Part shown: positions 30,262-37,734 of the stretch, one piece after another | Layout of the letters: each line of letters opens with the position of its first letter | Position numbering within the stretch: the first letter of the stretch is position 1 | DNA from: Oscillospiraceae bacterium | GTDB taxonomy: Bacteria > Bacillota > Clostridia > Oscillospirales > Ruminococcaceae | Direction of reading: 5' to 3' | Length of the DNA stretch: 37,734 bases | Assembly: GCA_024404915.1 (NCBI GenBank) | Contig: JAKSPJ010000021.1 | Span: 1 to 37,734, forward strand | Made by a program: the position numbers and the translations under genes | Notes under the pieces: model-generated | The model's input: the letters and a program-made list of their open reading frames with translations, nothing else | What the model was told of the DNA's origin: nothing | Databases searched by the model: none

Positions 30262-31605
30262 ATGAAACGAGCAAGGCGTGAACCAATTGTTCTTTCTCAG
30301 ATGCGGCCATTCACACTGTTTCTGGTATTGAGCGGCTGTATTGCGTTTACATTTGCGCTGATTCATTTCGATGATATGGTACATTTTTTTTCAAAAGTCA
30401 TGTCTGCACTCGGGCCTGTGTTTGCAGGCAGCATTTTCGCTTTCACGCTTGTACCGGCGGCAGATTTGCTGGAAAAAAAGCTGTGTCAGATTTTTGCCCG
30501 TCCGCTTCGGAAACACCCCCGTCTCAAAACCATTCCCCGTGCCGTTTCCTCCATTACGGCAGTGCTGTTGTTTGTAGGCTCCATTGTATTGCTGATTGCC
30601 GTGACCTCCTCCCAGGTTGCAGAGGGTATTACCACTGCACTGGATAAATTCCCCCTTTATCTCAACAGCCTGACGGAATATGTACGCCGGTTTCTCTCCT
30701 CGGACAATCAGATTACCAAATATCTTGCGAAACTGAGCGAACGATTTTCCACACCTGAATTTACAATGGAGCAGATTTCCTCCTCAGAAATTTCCCAGAA
30801 AATCCTTTCCATTGCAGCCACCGGTGCCGCAGGCACACTCAGTTTCCTGTATGATGTAATTATCGGCGTTGTGATTGCAGTTTATCTGCTGAACAGCCGT
30901 GACCGCTTTACACAGCAATGGAAAAAAGTTCTGTATGCACTGGTAAAGCCCAGAACTGCCACCTGGATTGATATGCAGATCAGCATTACAAGCCGCACCT
31001 TCGGCACTGCTGTAGTCGGCAAATTGATTGATTCCGTATTGGTGGGCTTATTCTGTTTTATCGGCATCAACATCATCGGCACACCTTATACTGCACTGAT
31101 TGCCGTTATCATCGGTGTAACCAATATGATTCCTTATTTCGGCCCGATCATCGGCGCCATTCCCTGCATCCTGCTGATTCTGATGGAAAATCCTGTAAAG
31201 GCGTTATATTTTTTCATCTTCATCATTGCATTGCAGCAATTTGACGCCAATATTCTGGACCCCAGAATTGTGGGCAGATCCGTTGGCCTTCCGCCCTTCT
31301 GGGAATTGTTCGCCTGTTTGCTGGGAGGCGGTCTGTTCGGCATTATCGGACTGATTATCGGGGTTCCTGCCTTTGCAGTCCTTTACACAATCATCAAGCA
31401 GATTACCTACGACCGTCTTTCTGAGCGAGTGAAAAACGATGAACTGACTGAAGAATTCCTGCTGAATACCCTTGGCATCGCAAAACTGACAGAGGAATCC
31501 GGATTGCTGGATGATGCTGAATCCGACAGTCCCTATCTGCAGCATCTCATTCTGCTGGAGGACATTGCACAGGTTCCGGAGGACAGTCACAAATCAGAAT
31601 CCTGA
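30262..31605 (+). CDS. AI-2E family transporter (TqsA/YdiK/YtvI type)
   Basis: A 447-residue polytopic membrane protein. Hydrophobic segments occur at about 15-45, 50-75, 95-115 and four or more between 200 and 390; family blocks include DVIIGVVIAVYLL, GKLIDSVLVGLFCFIGI, GVTNMIPYFGPIIGAIP, FIIALQQFDANILDPRIVG and GIIGLIIGVPAFAVLY. The family exports small molecules or Na+/H+ in some members; a role in AI-2 release is established for only a few. The start follows AGGGAGGA. An acidic C-terminal tail of about 50 residues is cytosolic. It stands alone. Confidence 0.9.
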   Translation: MKRARREPIVLSQMRPFTLFLVLSGCIAFTFALIHFDDMVHFFSKVMSALGPVFAGSIFAFTLVPAADLLEKKLCQIFARPLRKHPRLKTIPRAVSSITAVLLFVGSIVLLIAVTSSQVAEGITTALDKFPLYLNSLTEYVRRFLSSDNQITKYLAKLSERFSTPEFTMEQISSSEISQKILSIAATGAAGTLSFLYDVIIGVVIAVYLLNSRDRFTQQWKKVLYALVKPRTATWIDMQISITSRTFGTAVVGKLIDSVLVGLFCFIGINIIGTPYTALIAVIIGVTNMIPYFGPIIGAIPCILLILMENPVKALYFFIFIIALQQFDANILDPRIVGRSVGLPPFWELFACLLGGGLFGIIGLIIGVPAFAVLYTIIKQITYDRLSERVKNDELTEEFLLNTLGIAKLTEESGLLDDAESDSPYLQHLILLEDIAQVPEDSHKSES

Positions 31606-31657
31606 AACGCTCAGGCATCGCAGGAATCGTAACATTTTCCTTTTTTTCGTTCCTGTG

Positions 31658-31686
31658 TTGCTTTATTCCGCTTTCTGTGGTATAAT
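31658..31686 (+). promoter_or_regulatory. Promoter of the trmB-to-aminotransferase unit
   Basis: TTGCTT (31658-31663), 17-base spacer, TATAAT (31681-31686), about 33 bases before the trmB start. Confidence 0.8.
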
Positions 31687-31719
31687 AGTATCAATTACGA
31701 AAAAACGAGGAGAATTTCT

Positions 31720-32466
31720 ATGAGAATCCGATTTAAAAAATGGGCACGTCCGGAAATTGCTGCATCTCAGATTTGCATGGATGATTCAAAAGCCATGCGG
31801 GGAAAATGGCGTACTGATGCGAATTTTGCCCGTCCGGAGCAGCCTTTCTTTGTAGAGCTCGGCTGCGGAAAGGGCGGCTGGATTTCCCAGGCAGCCCTTC
31901 AGCACCCCGAAAACAATTATCTCGCTCTGGATATCAAATCCGAAATGCTGGGCATGGCAAACAGAAAAGTGCTTGCCGCATTTGAACGGGCCGGAAAGGC
32001 ACCGGATAATGTCCGTTTGTCCATTATCAATATCGAGCACATTTCAGAAGTACTCTGCCCCCAGGACGGCGTTGACCGCATCTATATCAATTTCTGCAAC
32101 CCCTGGCCAAAGGAAAGCCATAAAAAGCGCAGACTGACACATCCCAGACAGCTTGGACAATATGCCTCTGTTCTGCGGGGAGAACTGCATTTCAAAACGG
32201 ATGACCCGGATTTGTTCAATGAATCCATTGTCTATTTCGAGGAATCCGGCTGGAGTATTCTTACAAAAACCTTTGATCTCCACGCCGATGAACCTGCAGA
32301 CAATATCCGCACGGAACACGAAAATATGTTCACAGAGATGGGGAAGAAGATTCATTTTCTCATTGCGGCACCTCCTGCAGGCGCATTCGGAAAGCCTGCA
32401 CCTTCCTTCGATGACGAGCTGCGTGAACAGCGCCGTCTGAAGGCAGAAGCCGCTGAAACCGACTGA
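31720..32466 (+). CDS. trmB: tRNA (guanine-N7-)-methyltransferase
   Basis: A 248-residue class I methyltransferase that makes m7G46 in tRNA with S-adenosylmethionine. The SAM loop is FVELGCGKGGWI, with NYLALDIKSEML and the family signature INFCNPWPKESHKKRRLTHP, then LHFKTDDPDLFNESIVYFEE. The start follows AGGAGA. It opens a seven-gene rightward unit with short gaps; its neighbours are metabolic, so grouping may be only for co-expression. Confidence 0.96.
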   Translation: MRIRFKKWARPEIAASQICMDDSKAMRGKWRTDANFARPEQPFFVELGCGKGGWISQAALQHPENNYLALDIKSEMLGMANRKVLAAFERAGKAPDNVRLSIINIEHISEVLCPQDGVDRIYINFCNPWPKESHKKRRLTHPRQLGQYASVLRGELHFKTDDPDLFNESIVYFEESGWSILTKTFDLHADEPADNIRTEHENMFTEMGKKIHFLIAAPPAGAFGKPAPSFDDELREQRRLKAEAAETD

Positions 32467-32479
32467 CGGAGGATACATC

Positions 32480-32698
32480 ATGATTCGGGAATGGCAGTGG
32501 CAAAGCAAATCAAAAAAGGCATTTCTGAACCTTGGCGTGGGACAGCAGGATGCTGTGGGTGCACCGCAGCCCAGCGAAGCCATTCCGCTGCAGGACGGAC
32601 TTCGGCTGCTGTTTGCCAAGGGCATTGACCGCATCTGGCTGTTTTGCCTGATTGCGGCTGCGCTCCATACGCTGACACATAGAAAAAAACATCGTTAA
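32480..32698 (+). CDS. Small membrane protein, 72 residues, unknown function
   Basis: A well-placed GGAGG precedes the ATG, 14 bases past the trmB stop. The protein begins MIREWQWQSKSKKAFLNLG, has a polar middle, and ends with a membrane helix IDRIWLFCLIAAALHTL followed by a basic THRKKHR tail. It fits between trmB and pyrC without overlap. I do not recognise a family. Confidence 0.7.
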   Translation: MIREWQWQSKSKKAFLNLGVGQQDAVGAPQPSEAIPLQDGLRLLFAKGIDRIWLFCLIAAALHTLTHRKKHR

Positions 32699-32722
32699 TG
32701 GATGAAAGGTCTGGTGAATACA

Positions 32723-34003
32723 ATGTCTGACAGTATTCTTATTCAAAATATCCGTGCCGTGGACCAGAATCAGGATCGCATCTGCGATATTCTGCTGAAG
32801 GACGGCATCATTGCTAAAATCGGGAGCAATCTTTCAGATACTGCAGACCGCATCATAAATGGTTCCGGTCTGACAGCAATGCCCGGTCTTTTTGATATGC
32901 ATGTGCATTTTCGGGATCCGGGGCAGACACATAAAGAAGATCTGCATACAGGATGTGCTGCTGCACTGGCAGGTGGCGTGACCGGCGTACTCTGTATGCC
33001 AAACACCACTCCGGCAATGGACAGCCCTGCCCTTGTAACAGATTTTCTGAAACGTGCCGAAGCAGAGCCGGTGGATGTCCATCAGGCGGGATGTCTCAGC
33101 GTAGGTCTGAAAGGGGAGCAGCTGGCGGATTATAATGCTCTGAAACAGGCAGGCGTCACCGCCCTTTCCGATGACGGACGACCGATTCCCACGACGGAAA
33201 TGATGGAAGCTGCCCTTGCCAAAGCCAAGGAAGCCGGTTTGCCAGTGGTTTCTCATTGCGAAGACCTTGCCATCATCGACGGCGGTATTATCAACAAAGG
33301 AGCCGTATCCGAAGAACTGGGTGTCAAGGGTATGGACCGCCTGTCGGAAGACTCCATTACAGAACGTGACCTGCAGTGCGCACTGAAAACCGGTGCACAG
33401 CTGCATATCTGCCATGTATCCACCAGGGGCAGCACAGATGCCGTCAGAAAAGCAAAGGCCGCAGGCGGAAATGTCAGCTGTGAGACAGCACCCCATTATT
33501 TCCTGCTGACAGATGAGCTGCTGCGCAAGCGGGATGCTGACTACCGCATGAATCCGCCGCTTCGCACACAGGATGATGTGGAAGCCATCAAGGAAGGCAT
33601 CCTGGACGGAACCATTGACTGCATCATTACAGACCATGCGCCCCATGCCGCCGCTGAGAAAGCTGATTTTCTGAAGGCACCAAACGGCGTTGTGGGACTG
33701 GAAACCTCTCTGGCAGCCACTTTGACTGCATTTTATCATACCGGACTGCTGTCACTGCAGGATATTGTGCGCCTGATGTGTGATGCGCCAAGAAAGCTGC
33801 TGCATCTGCCTGTCTGCACATTGACTGAAGGTGCCTTCGCTGATTTTATTCTTGTGAATCTGAATGAAAACTGGACGGTGCAGCCGGAGCTGCTCCACTC
33901 CAAATCCCATAATACCGTATTTAAAGGAATGACCTTTACCGGAAAAGTAAGAAAAACCATTATTCACGGTCAGATTTGTTTTGATGCTGATCTGAACGCT
34001 TAA
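32723..34003 (+). CDS. pyrC: Dihydroorotase
   Basis: A 426-residue zinc amidohydrolase of the class I (PyrC/AllB) type, closing carbamoyl-aspartate to dihydroorotate. The metal motif HVHFRDPGQTHKEDL, VLCMPNTTPAMDSP, VSHCEDLAI, ICHVSTRGS, TAPHYFLLTDE and the catalytic-Asp block ITDHAPHAAAEK are all present. Started at MSDSILIQN with GGTG upstream; the ATG seven codons earlier has no ribosome site. The step before PyrDK, encoded here on the opposite strand about 20 kb from pyrK-pyrD. Confidence 0.95.
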   Translation: MSDSILIQNIRAVDQNQDRICDILLKDGIIAKIGSNLSDTADRIINGSGLTAMPGLFDMHVHFRDPGQTHKEDLHTGCAAALAGGVTGVLCMPNTTPAMDSPALVTDFLKRAEAEPVDVHQAGCLSVGLKGEQLADYNALKQAGVTALSDDGRPIPTTEMMEAALAKAKEAGLPVVSHCEDLAIIDGGIINKGAVSEELGVKGMDRLSEDSITERDLQCALKTGAQLHICHVSTRGSTDAVRKAKAAGGNVSCETAPHYFLLTDELLRKRDADYRMNPPLRTQDDVEAIKEGILDGTIDCIITDHAPHAAAEKADFLKAPNGVVGLETSLAATLTAFYHTGLLSLQDIVRLMCDAPRKLLHLPVCTLTEGAFADFILVNLNENWTVQPELLHSKSHNTVFKGMTFTGKVRKTIIHGQICFDADLNA

Positions 34004-34024
34004 CAGATGAAAGGAGTGTCCTGT

Positions 34025-34243
34025 ATGCCTGCAAGAAAAGCACCGCCGCCGATTATGTTTCCACCTCCGTTTGAACCCCGAAGACGCAGAAAGCGCCAAC
34101 AGAGTCCCACAGAAAAACTCAAGCGCAAAATTGCCCGTGCTACAGGGATTCCCACCACTTCATCCGGAAGAAAAAGAAAGGCTGAAAGGGTAATCTGCAA
34201 TTTTCTGATGGATAAAATTGATGATATTACAAACAAAAAATGA
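34025..34243 (+). CDS. Small basic protein, 72 residues, unknown function
   Basis: The ATG follows AAAGGAG at 8 bases. The protein is Pro-rich then strongly basic: MPARKAPPPIMFPPPFEP, RRRRKRQQ, SPTEKLKRKIARATGIP, SGRKRKAERVI, ending in an acidic-basic mix DKIDDITNKK. Charge suggests nucleic-acid or ribosome contact, but no known domain is visible. It sits between pyrC and a nitroreductase, 21 and 8 bases away, in the same unit. Confidence 0.65.
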   Translation: MPARKAPPPIMFPPPFEPRRRRKRQQSPTEKLKRKIARATGIPTTSSGRKRKAERVICNFLMDKIDDITNKK

Positions 34244-34251
34244 GGTATACT

Positions 34252-34779
34252 ATGAATGCAGTTTTAGAAGCGATGCAGGAGCGCAGAAGCGTGCGCAAAT
34301 TTCTGCCGGATATGCCGCAGAAGGAACTGATTGAACAGATTACAGAAGCAGGCTGCTATGCCGCAAGCGGCATGAACAGACAGGCTGTCATCACCATTGC
34401 AGTGACAAATCCGGAACTGCGCAGCCGCCTTTCCGAAGCAAACCGCAAAATCGGCGGCTGGCAGGAGGGCGTTGATCCCTTCTACGGTGCACCGGTCATT
34501 CTGGTGGTACTGGCAGAGGAAGGCTGTTCCACAGGCATCTATGACGGAAGTCTGGTCATGGGGAATCTGATGCTTGCAGCACATTCTCTTGGTCTGGGCA
34601 GCATCTGGATCCATCGGGCAAAGGAAGAATTTGAAAGCCCGGAATGGAAAGCACTGCTTTCTGAACTTCATATTGAAGGCAGCTGGACCGGCATCGGTCA
34701 CTGTGCAGTGGGTTACATCGACGGTGAAGCACCGGATGCACCGCCTCGCAGGGAGAATCGTATATACTGGGCAGAATAA
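34252..34779 (+). CDS. Nitroreductase family protein
   Basis: A 175-residue FMN-dependent oxidoreductase. N-terminal MQERRSVRKFLPD is the flavin-binding block; SGMNRQAV, YGAPVILVVLAE, DGSLVMGNLMLAAHSLGLGSIWIH and GHCAVGYIDGE follow the family order. The start at 34252 has GAGGT 6 bases upstream; an ATG four codons earlier overlaps the preceding stop. Physiological substrate unknown. Confidence 0.9.
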   Translation: MNAVLEAMQERRSVRKFLPDMPQKELIEQITEAGCYAASGMNRQAVITIAVTNPELRSRLSEANRKIGGWQEGVDPFYGAPVILVVLAEEGCSTGIYDGSLVMGNLMLAAHSLGLGSIWIHRAKEEFESPEWKALLSELHIEGSWTGIGHCAVGYIDGEAPDAPPRRENRIYWAE

Positions 34780-34807
34780 GTCTGCCTGAACCGAAAGGAT
34801 GATTCAT

Positions 34808-35284
34808 ATGAAAGAATTATTGAAATTATTAAAGCAGAATTCCCGCCTCAGCAATGGAGAACTGGCAACCATGCTGGGAAAGACAGAGGGAGAGATTGCA
34901 AACCAGATTAAGGAACTGGAGGCAAAAGGCATCATCCGTGGCTACAGTGTTATCCTTGATGAAGAACTTGCAGACAGCGATGTTGTCTCTGCTTATATTG
35001 AATTAAAAATCACACCTCAGCCGGATAGGGGATTTGACGAAATGGCAAAGCTGATTTCTGCCTTTGAAGAGGTAGAATCCGTTACCTTGATGTCCGGCGG
35101 CTTTGACCTTGGCATCACCATTACAGGTTCCGGCCTGAAGCAGATTGCTTCCTTTGTGTCTCAGCGTCTGGCAACGCTGGATGGGGTTCTTTCCACAAGA
35201 ACGCATTTTGTGTTGAAACGCTACAAGGAAAAAGGCATCCTGATACAGGACGATCCGGGGGATGAAAGAGGTGTGTACCTTTGA
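34808..35284 (+). CDS. Lrp/AsnC-family transcriptional regulator
   Basis: A 158-residue regulator. An N-terminal helix-turn-helix (ELLKLLKQNSRLSNGELATM ... KTEGEIANQIKELEAKGIIRGY) is followed by the ligand-binding RAM domain (SAYIELKITPQPDRGFDEMA, VESVTLMSGGFDLGITITG). Its stop overlaps the TTG start of the next gene (aminotransferase). Paired Lrp-like regulator plus class I aminotransferase genes are frequent in Firmicutes, so it may sense an amino acid handled by the neighbour. Start at 34808 follows GAAAGGA. Confidence 0.92.
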   Translation: MKELLKLLKQNSRLSNGELATMLGKTEGEIANQIKELEAKGIIRGYSVILDEELADSDVVSAYIELKITPQPDRGFDEMAKLISAFEEVESVTLMSGGFDLGITITGSGLKQIASFVSQRLATLDGVLSTRTHFVLKRYKEKGILIQDDPGDERGVYL

Positions 35285-36450
35285 ATTACAATGAACTGAT
35301 GTCCCAGCGTGCACAGGCAATTATGCCTTCTCCCATCCGCCGTTTTTTTGACCTGGCGGAAAATATGGAAAATGTCATCTCGCTGGGTGTCGGAGAGCCC
35401 GATTTCCGAACTCCATGGCCAATTCGTTCCGCAGCAATCAATACGCTGGAACGCCAGTCCATCTTCTACGGAGCAAATTCCGGTCTGCTGGAACTTCGTA
35501 CTGAGATTTCAAACTACATGGAGCGGAAATATCAGCTCAGCTATCATCCGGAGAATGAAATTCTGGTCACAGTCGGCGGTTCCGAAGCGGTTGACCTGAC
35601 GTTCCGTACACTGCTGAATCCGGGAGATGAGGTTCTGGTAACAGAGCCATGCTTTGTGTGCTATGCACCGCTGATTTCCCTGGCGGATGGCGTTCCTGTT
35701 CCACTGCCTACCAAGGAAGAAAATGAATTCCGTCTCACCGCAGAGGAGCTGAAGGCCGCCATTACCCCGAAAACCAAGCTGATTATGCTGTCATATCCTA
35801 ATAACCCTACAGGTGCGATTATGCGCCGTGAGAATTACGAAGAATTGGCGAAGGTCCTGCGCGGCACAAATATTTTTGTGCTGTCAGATGAGATTTATTC
35901 CGAACTGACCTATGGCTCCAAGCATACTTCTATTGCAGAGATTCCGGATATGCGGGAAAGGACCATTGTGATTAACGGTTTTTCCAAGGCATTTGCCATG
36001 ACCGGCTGGCGTCTTGGCTGGATGGCGGCACCTGCTGAAATCATTGCACAGGCAAGAAAAATCCATCAGTATGGCATTATGTGTGCCCCTATGGTCAGTC
36101 AGCGTGCTGCAATATCCGCACTGAAAAACTGCGATGCCGATGTCAAACACATGGTCAGTGAATATGACCACCGCCGCCGTTTTCTGCTGGAACGATTTGC
36201 AGAAATGGGACTGCGATGCTTCCCGGCACAGGGAGCATTCTATCTGTTCCCCAGCATCGAATCCACCGGAATGGATAGTGAAACGTTCTGTGAGCAGCTG
36301 CTCCAGGAAGAACGTGTTGCAGTTGTTCCTGGATCTGCCTTTGGAGAAAGCGGCAAAAACAATCTGCGCATTTCCTATGCCTATTCTCTGAAGCATCTTT
36401 CCGAAGCAGCTGACCGCATTGAGCATTTTTTGGAAAGACATGCCAAATAA
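35281..36450 (+). CDS. Pyridoxal-phosphate aminotransferase, class I/II
   Basis: A 389-residue fold-type I enzyme of the aspartate/aromatic aminotransferase group. Blocks: ISLGVGEPDFRTPW, FYGANSGLLELR, VTVGGSEAVDLTFR, MLSYPNNPTGAIM, VLSDEIYSEL, and the PLP Lys in NGFSKAFAMTGWRLGWM; Arg in NNLRISYAY. It starts at TTG (35281) within the stop of the Lrp-like gene, with AGAGGTG upstream; MNYNELMSQR fits the family N-terminus. Substrate (Asp, aromatic or Met-type) is not decided by sequence. Last gene of the unit; a terminator follows. Confidence 0.93.
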   Translation: MNYNELMSQRAQAIMPSPIRRFFDLAENMENVISLGVGEPDFRTPWPIRSAAINTLERQSIFYGANSGLLELRTEISNYMERKYQLSYHPENEILVTVGGSEAVDLTFRTLLNPGDEVLVTEPCFVCYAPLISLADGVPVPLPTKEENEFRLTAEELKAAITPKTKLIMLSYPNNPTGAIMRRENYEELAKVLRGTNIFVLSDEIYSELTYGSKHTSIAEIPDMRERTIVINGFSKAFAMTGWRLGWMAAPAEIIAQARKIHQYGIMCAPMVSQRAAISALKNCDADVKHMVSEYDHRRRFLLERFAEMGLRCFPAQGAFYLFPSIESTGMDSETFCEQLLQEERVAVVPGSAFGESGKNNLRISYAYSLKHLSEAADRIEHFLERHAK

Positions 36451-36505
36451 TCATGCAAGCAACACTGCACAGAACATGTGCCGTGTTGCTATTGTATATT
36501 TTTAC

Positions 36506-36542
36506 GAAAATCTTCGCTGATTCGCCGAAGATTTTCTTTTTT
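36506..36542 (+). terminator. Terminator of the trmB-to-aminotransferase unit
   Basis: Perfect 11-bp stem GAAAATCTTCG / CGAAGATTTTC with a 9-base loop, followed by TTTTTT. Confidence 0.88.
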
Positions 36543-36543
36543 C

Positions 36544-36572
36544 TTGATTTATTCATATTTTTATGATATGCT
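36544..36572 (+). promoter_or_regulatory. Possible promoter of the leucine-rich-repeat gene
   Basis: TTGATT (36544-36549), 17-base spacer, TATGCT (36567-36572). A TATACT at 36581-36586 is an alternative -10 without a matching -35. Confidence 0.5.
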
Positions 36573-36607
36573 GATAATACTATACTAATTCGGAAAGGAT
36601 TGATTTT

Positions 36608-37734
36608 ATGAAAGCTATTCGCGCACTCTCATCCCTTTGTGCAATGGTAATGCTGATCACATGCATTTTCACCGCACTCCCGGCCAATGCAATGCGCAGT
36701 ATCGGAGGCGATTCCGGCCTTCAGGATGTTGCCAACGCATTGATTTTCAACAACAACGAAGACAGCATAGAGATTACAGGCTTTGCATCATGGATCGGCA
36801 GCGATGTCAGAATTCCCTCATCCATCGGAGGAAAGCCTGTTACAACCATTAAAGCAAGTGCATTTGTAAATTGTACCGCTATGGAAACCATTTATATTCC
36901 GGACAGCGTGACAACCATTGAACCGAATGTATTTGCAAACTGTACCAACCTCAGAATTGTACGGCTTCCGAAGAATCTGGATACTATTCAGTCCGCCTGC
37001 TTCTTTGGATGTACATCCCTGGAAGAAATCAAGATTCCTGCCAGTGTTAAGGTCATCAACAGCGCAGCATTCATCAATTGCAGCAGTCTAAAGGCAGTTC
37101 ATATGACTGATGGTCTGAAAACCATTCAGCCCTCTGCATTTATGCGCTGCGGCGCACTGGACCACCTGAATTTCCCTTCCACACTGACAGAAATCGGCAT
37201 TCAGGCATTTGCCAGCTGTGCGGCACTTGCTTATGTTTCCATTCCGGAAAGTGTAGAACAAATCGGAAATGGTGCCTTCACAGACTGTCTGCTGCTTCGT
37301 ACCATGATTATCCGCAATCCCCAGTGTGTCATTCAGGGCGGTTCGGTTTCCATTAACAATATGGTTTCCGGCGGAAACGGAAAATATAACGGCATTATCT
37401 ATGGTTTAAGCGGTTCTACTGCTGAAGCCCTCGCAAACGAAAGCGGCTATCAGTTTGACCTGTTATCCAATGTTCCTGTAACAGAGACCACCACTACACA
37501 AGAAACCACTACTTTTGAAGAAACAACCACTACGACCACTACGACCACAACAACGACGACTACAACCACCACAACAACGACTACCACGACCACCACAACA
37601 ACGACTACGACAACAACATCGACTGAGACAGAAAGCACCACTGCTAAAACATCCACAACAGGCACGGAGAGCTCTACTGCTAAAACATCCACAACAGGAA
37701 CGGAGAGCTCTACTGCTAAGACATCCACAACAGG
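36608..37734 (+). CDS. Secreted leucine-rich-repeat (LRR_5, BspA-like) protein with Thr-rich linker (3' end cut)
   Basis: The visible 375 codons start at an ATG 8 bases past GGAAAGGA. A signal peptide (MKAIRALSSLCAMVMLITC ... ALPANA) covers 1-28. About seven 23-residue repeats of the BspA/LRR_5 type follow, with the pattern IPDSVTTIEPNVFANCTNL (roughly residues 70-240). After residue 285 comes a linker with an unbroken run of about 32 Thr, then repeats of TTGTESSTAKTS. The linker style matches the scaffoldins at the other end of the window, and many LRR proteins of cellulolytic ruminococci end in a dockerin, but the C-terminus lies outside. Likely a cell-surface or cellulosome-attached binding protein. 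Confidence 0.88.
   Translation, partial: MKAIRALSSLCAMVMLITCIFTALPANAMRSIGGDSGLQDVANALIFNNNEDSIEITGFASWIGSDVRIPSSIGGKPVTTIKASAFVNCTAMETIYIPDSVTTIEPNVFANCTNLRIVRLPKNLDTIQSACFFGCTSLEEIKIPASVKVINSAAFINCSSLKAVHMTDGLKTIQPSAFMRCGALDHLNFPSTLTEIGIQAFASCAALAYVSIPESVEQIGNGAFTDCLLLRTMIIRNPQCVIQGGSVSINNMVSGGNGKYNGIIYGLSGSTAEALANESGYQFDLLSNVPVTETTTTQETTTFEETTTTTTTTTTTTTTTTTTTTTTTTTTTTTTTTSTETESTTAKTSTTGTESSTAKTSTTGTESSTAKTSTT
37632..37734 (+). repeat. 36-bp minisatellite in the Thr/Ser linker
   Basis: Close to three in-frame copies of a 36-bp unit (core ACGGAGAGCTCTACTGCTAA) encoding TTGTESSTAKTS; the second complete copy differs from the next at few positions. It continues past the window edge. Confidence 0.8.

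Noticed and set aside
37500..37734. CRISPR-like array at the right end
   Set aside because: The repeats are in frame, encode a Thr/Ser linker and have no spacers of unique sequence.
1..37734. tRNA, rRNA, insertion sequence or prophage
   Set aside because: No cloverleaf, rRNA segment, transposase, integrase or flanking duplication could be found by reading the intergenic regions.

Overview
The window looks like chromosomal DNA of a cellulosome-producing Ruminococcus (Firmicutes, Oscillospiraceae), most like the R. flavefaciens / R. champanellensis group. The basis is a scaffoldin cluster in the order scaC-scaA-scaB with cohesins, dockerins and poly-Thr linkers, plus a Gram-positive gene set (darA-holB-yaaT, ytfI-ytfJ-rluB, PyrK-type dihydroorotate dehydrogenase). 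Nearly every promoter I could read is a sigma-A type TTGnnn-17-TATAAT. The species assignment is inference. I see no rRNA, tRNA, CRISPR array, insertion sequence, phage gene or origin.

1-7.0 kb (minus strand): the scaffoldin cluster. Transcription probably starts near 6938. It reads scaC (small adaptor, one cohesin plus one dockerin), scaA (cohesin-like N-terminal module, two nearly identical cohesins, dockerin) and scaB (at least seven cohesins in two classes, cut by the window edge). 7.1-8.5 kb: a CapA/PgsA-family metallophosphatase-like lipoprotein. 8.8-9.0 kb: a solo acyl carrier protein.

9.1-13.1 kb (minus): pyrimidine biosynthesis, pyrF then pyrK-pyrD, followed by a histidine phosphatase and ruvX. 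The pyrK-to-ruvX genes overlap; pyrF is separated from pyrK by two RNA hairpins. 13.3-16.9 kb (minus): adhE and a small APH/choline-kinase-like kinase in one unit. 16.9-18.7 kb (minus): two subunits (gamma, beta) of a Na+-pumping decarboxylase without an alpha subunit. 19.0-20.0 kb (plus): an aldose-1-epimerase-like protein. 20.1-20.4 kb (minus): rpsT.

20.8-23.6 kb (plus): darA-holB-yaaT, an abridged version of the Bacillus tmk-yaaQ-yaaR-holB-yaaT operon; YaaT carries an unusual Asn/His/Gln-rich tail. 23.8-25.1 kb (minus): a 42-residue membrane peptide gene followed by ilvE. 25.2-27.3 kb (minus): a DUF2953 protein, YtfJ/GerW and RluB. 27.5-30.1 kb (minus): a signal-less ParB-like/BMP-domain fusion protein with a metallophosphoesterase. 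30.3-31.6 kb (plus): an AI-2E-family permease.

31.7-36.5 kb (plus): one long unit, trmB, a small membrane protein, pyrC, a small basic protein, a nitroreductase, an Lrp/AsnC regulator and a class I aminotransferase, closed by a terminator. 36.6 kb to the end (plus): a secreted leucine-rich-repeat protein with a long Thr tract and a 36-bp minisatellite, cut by the window edge; a cellulosomal dockerin may follow outside the window.
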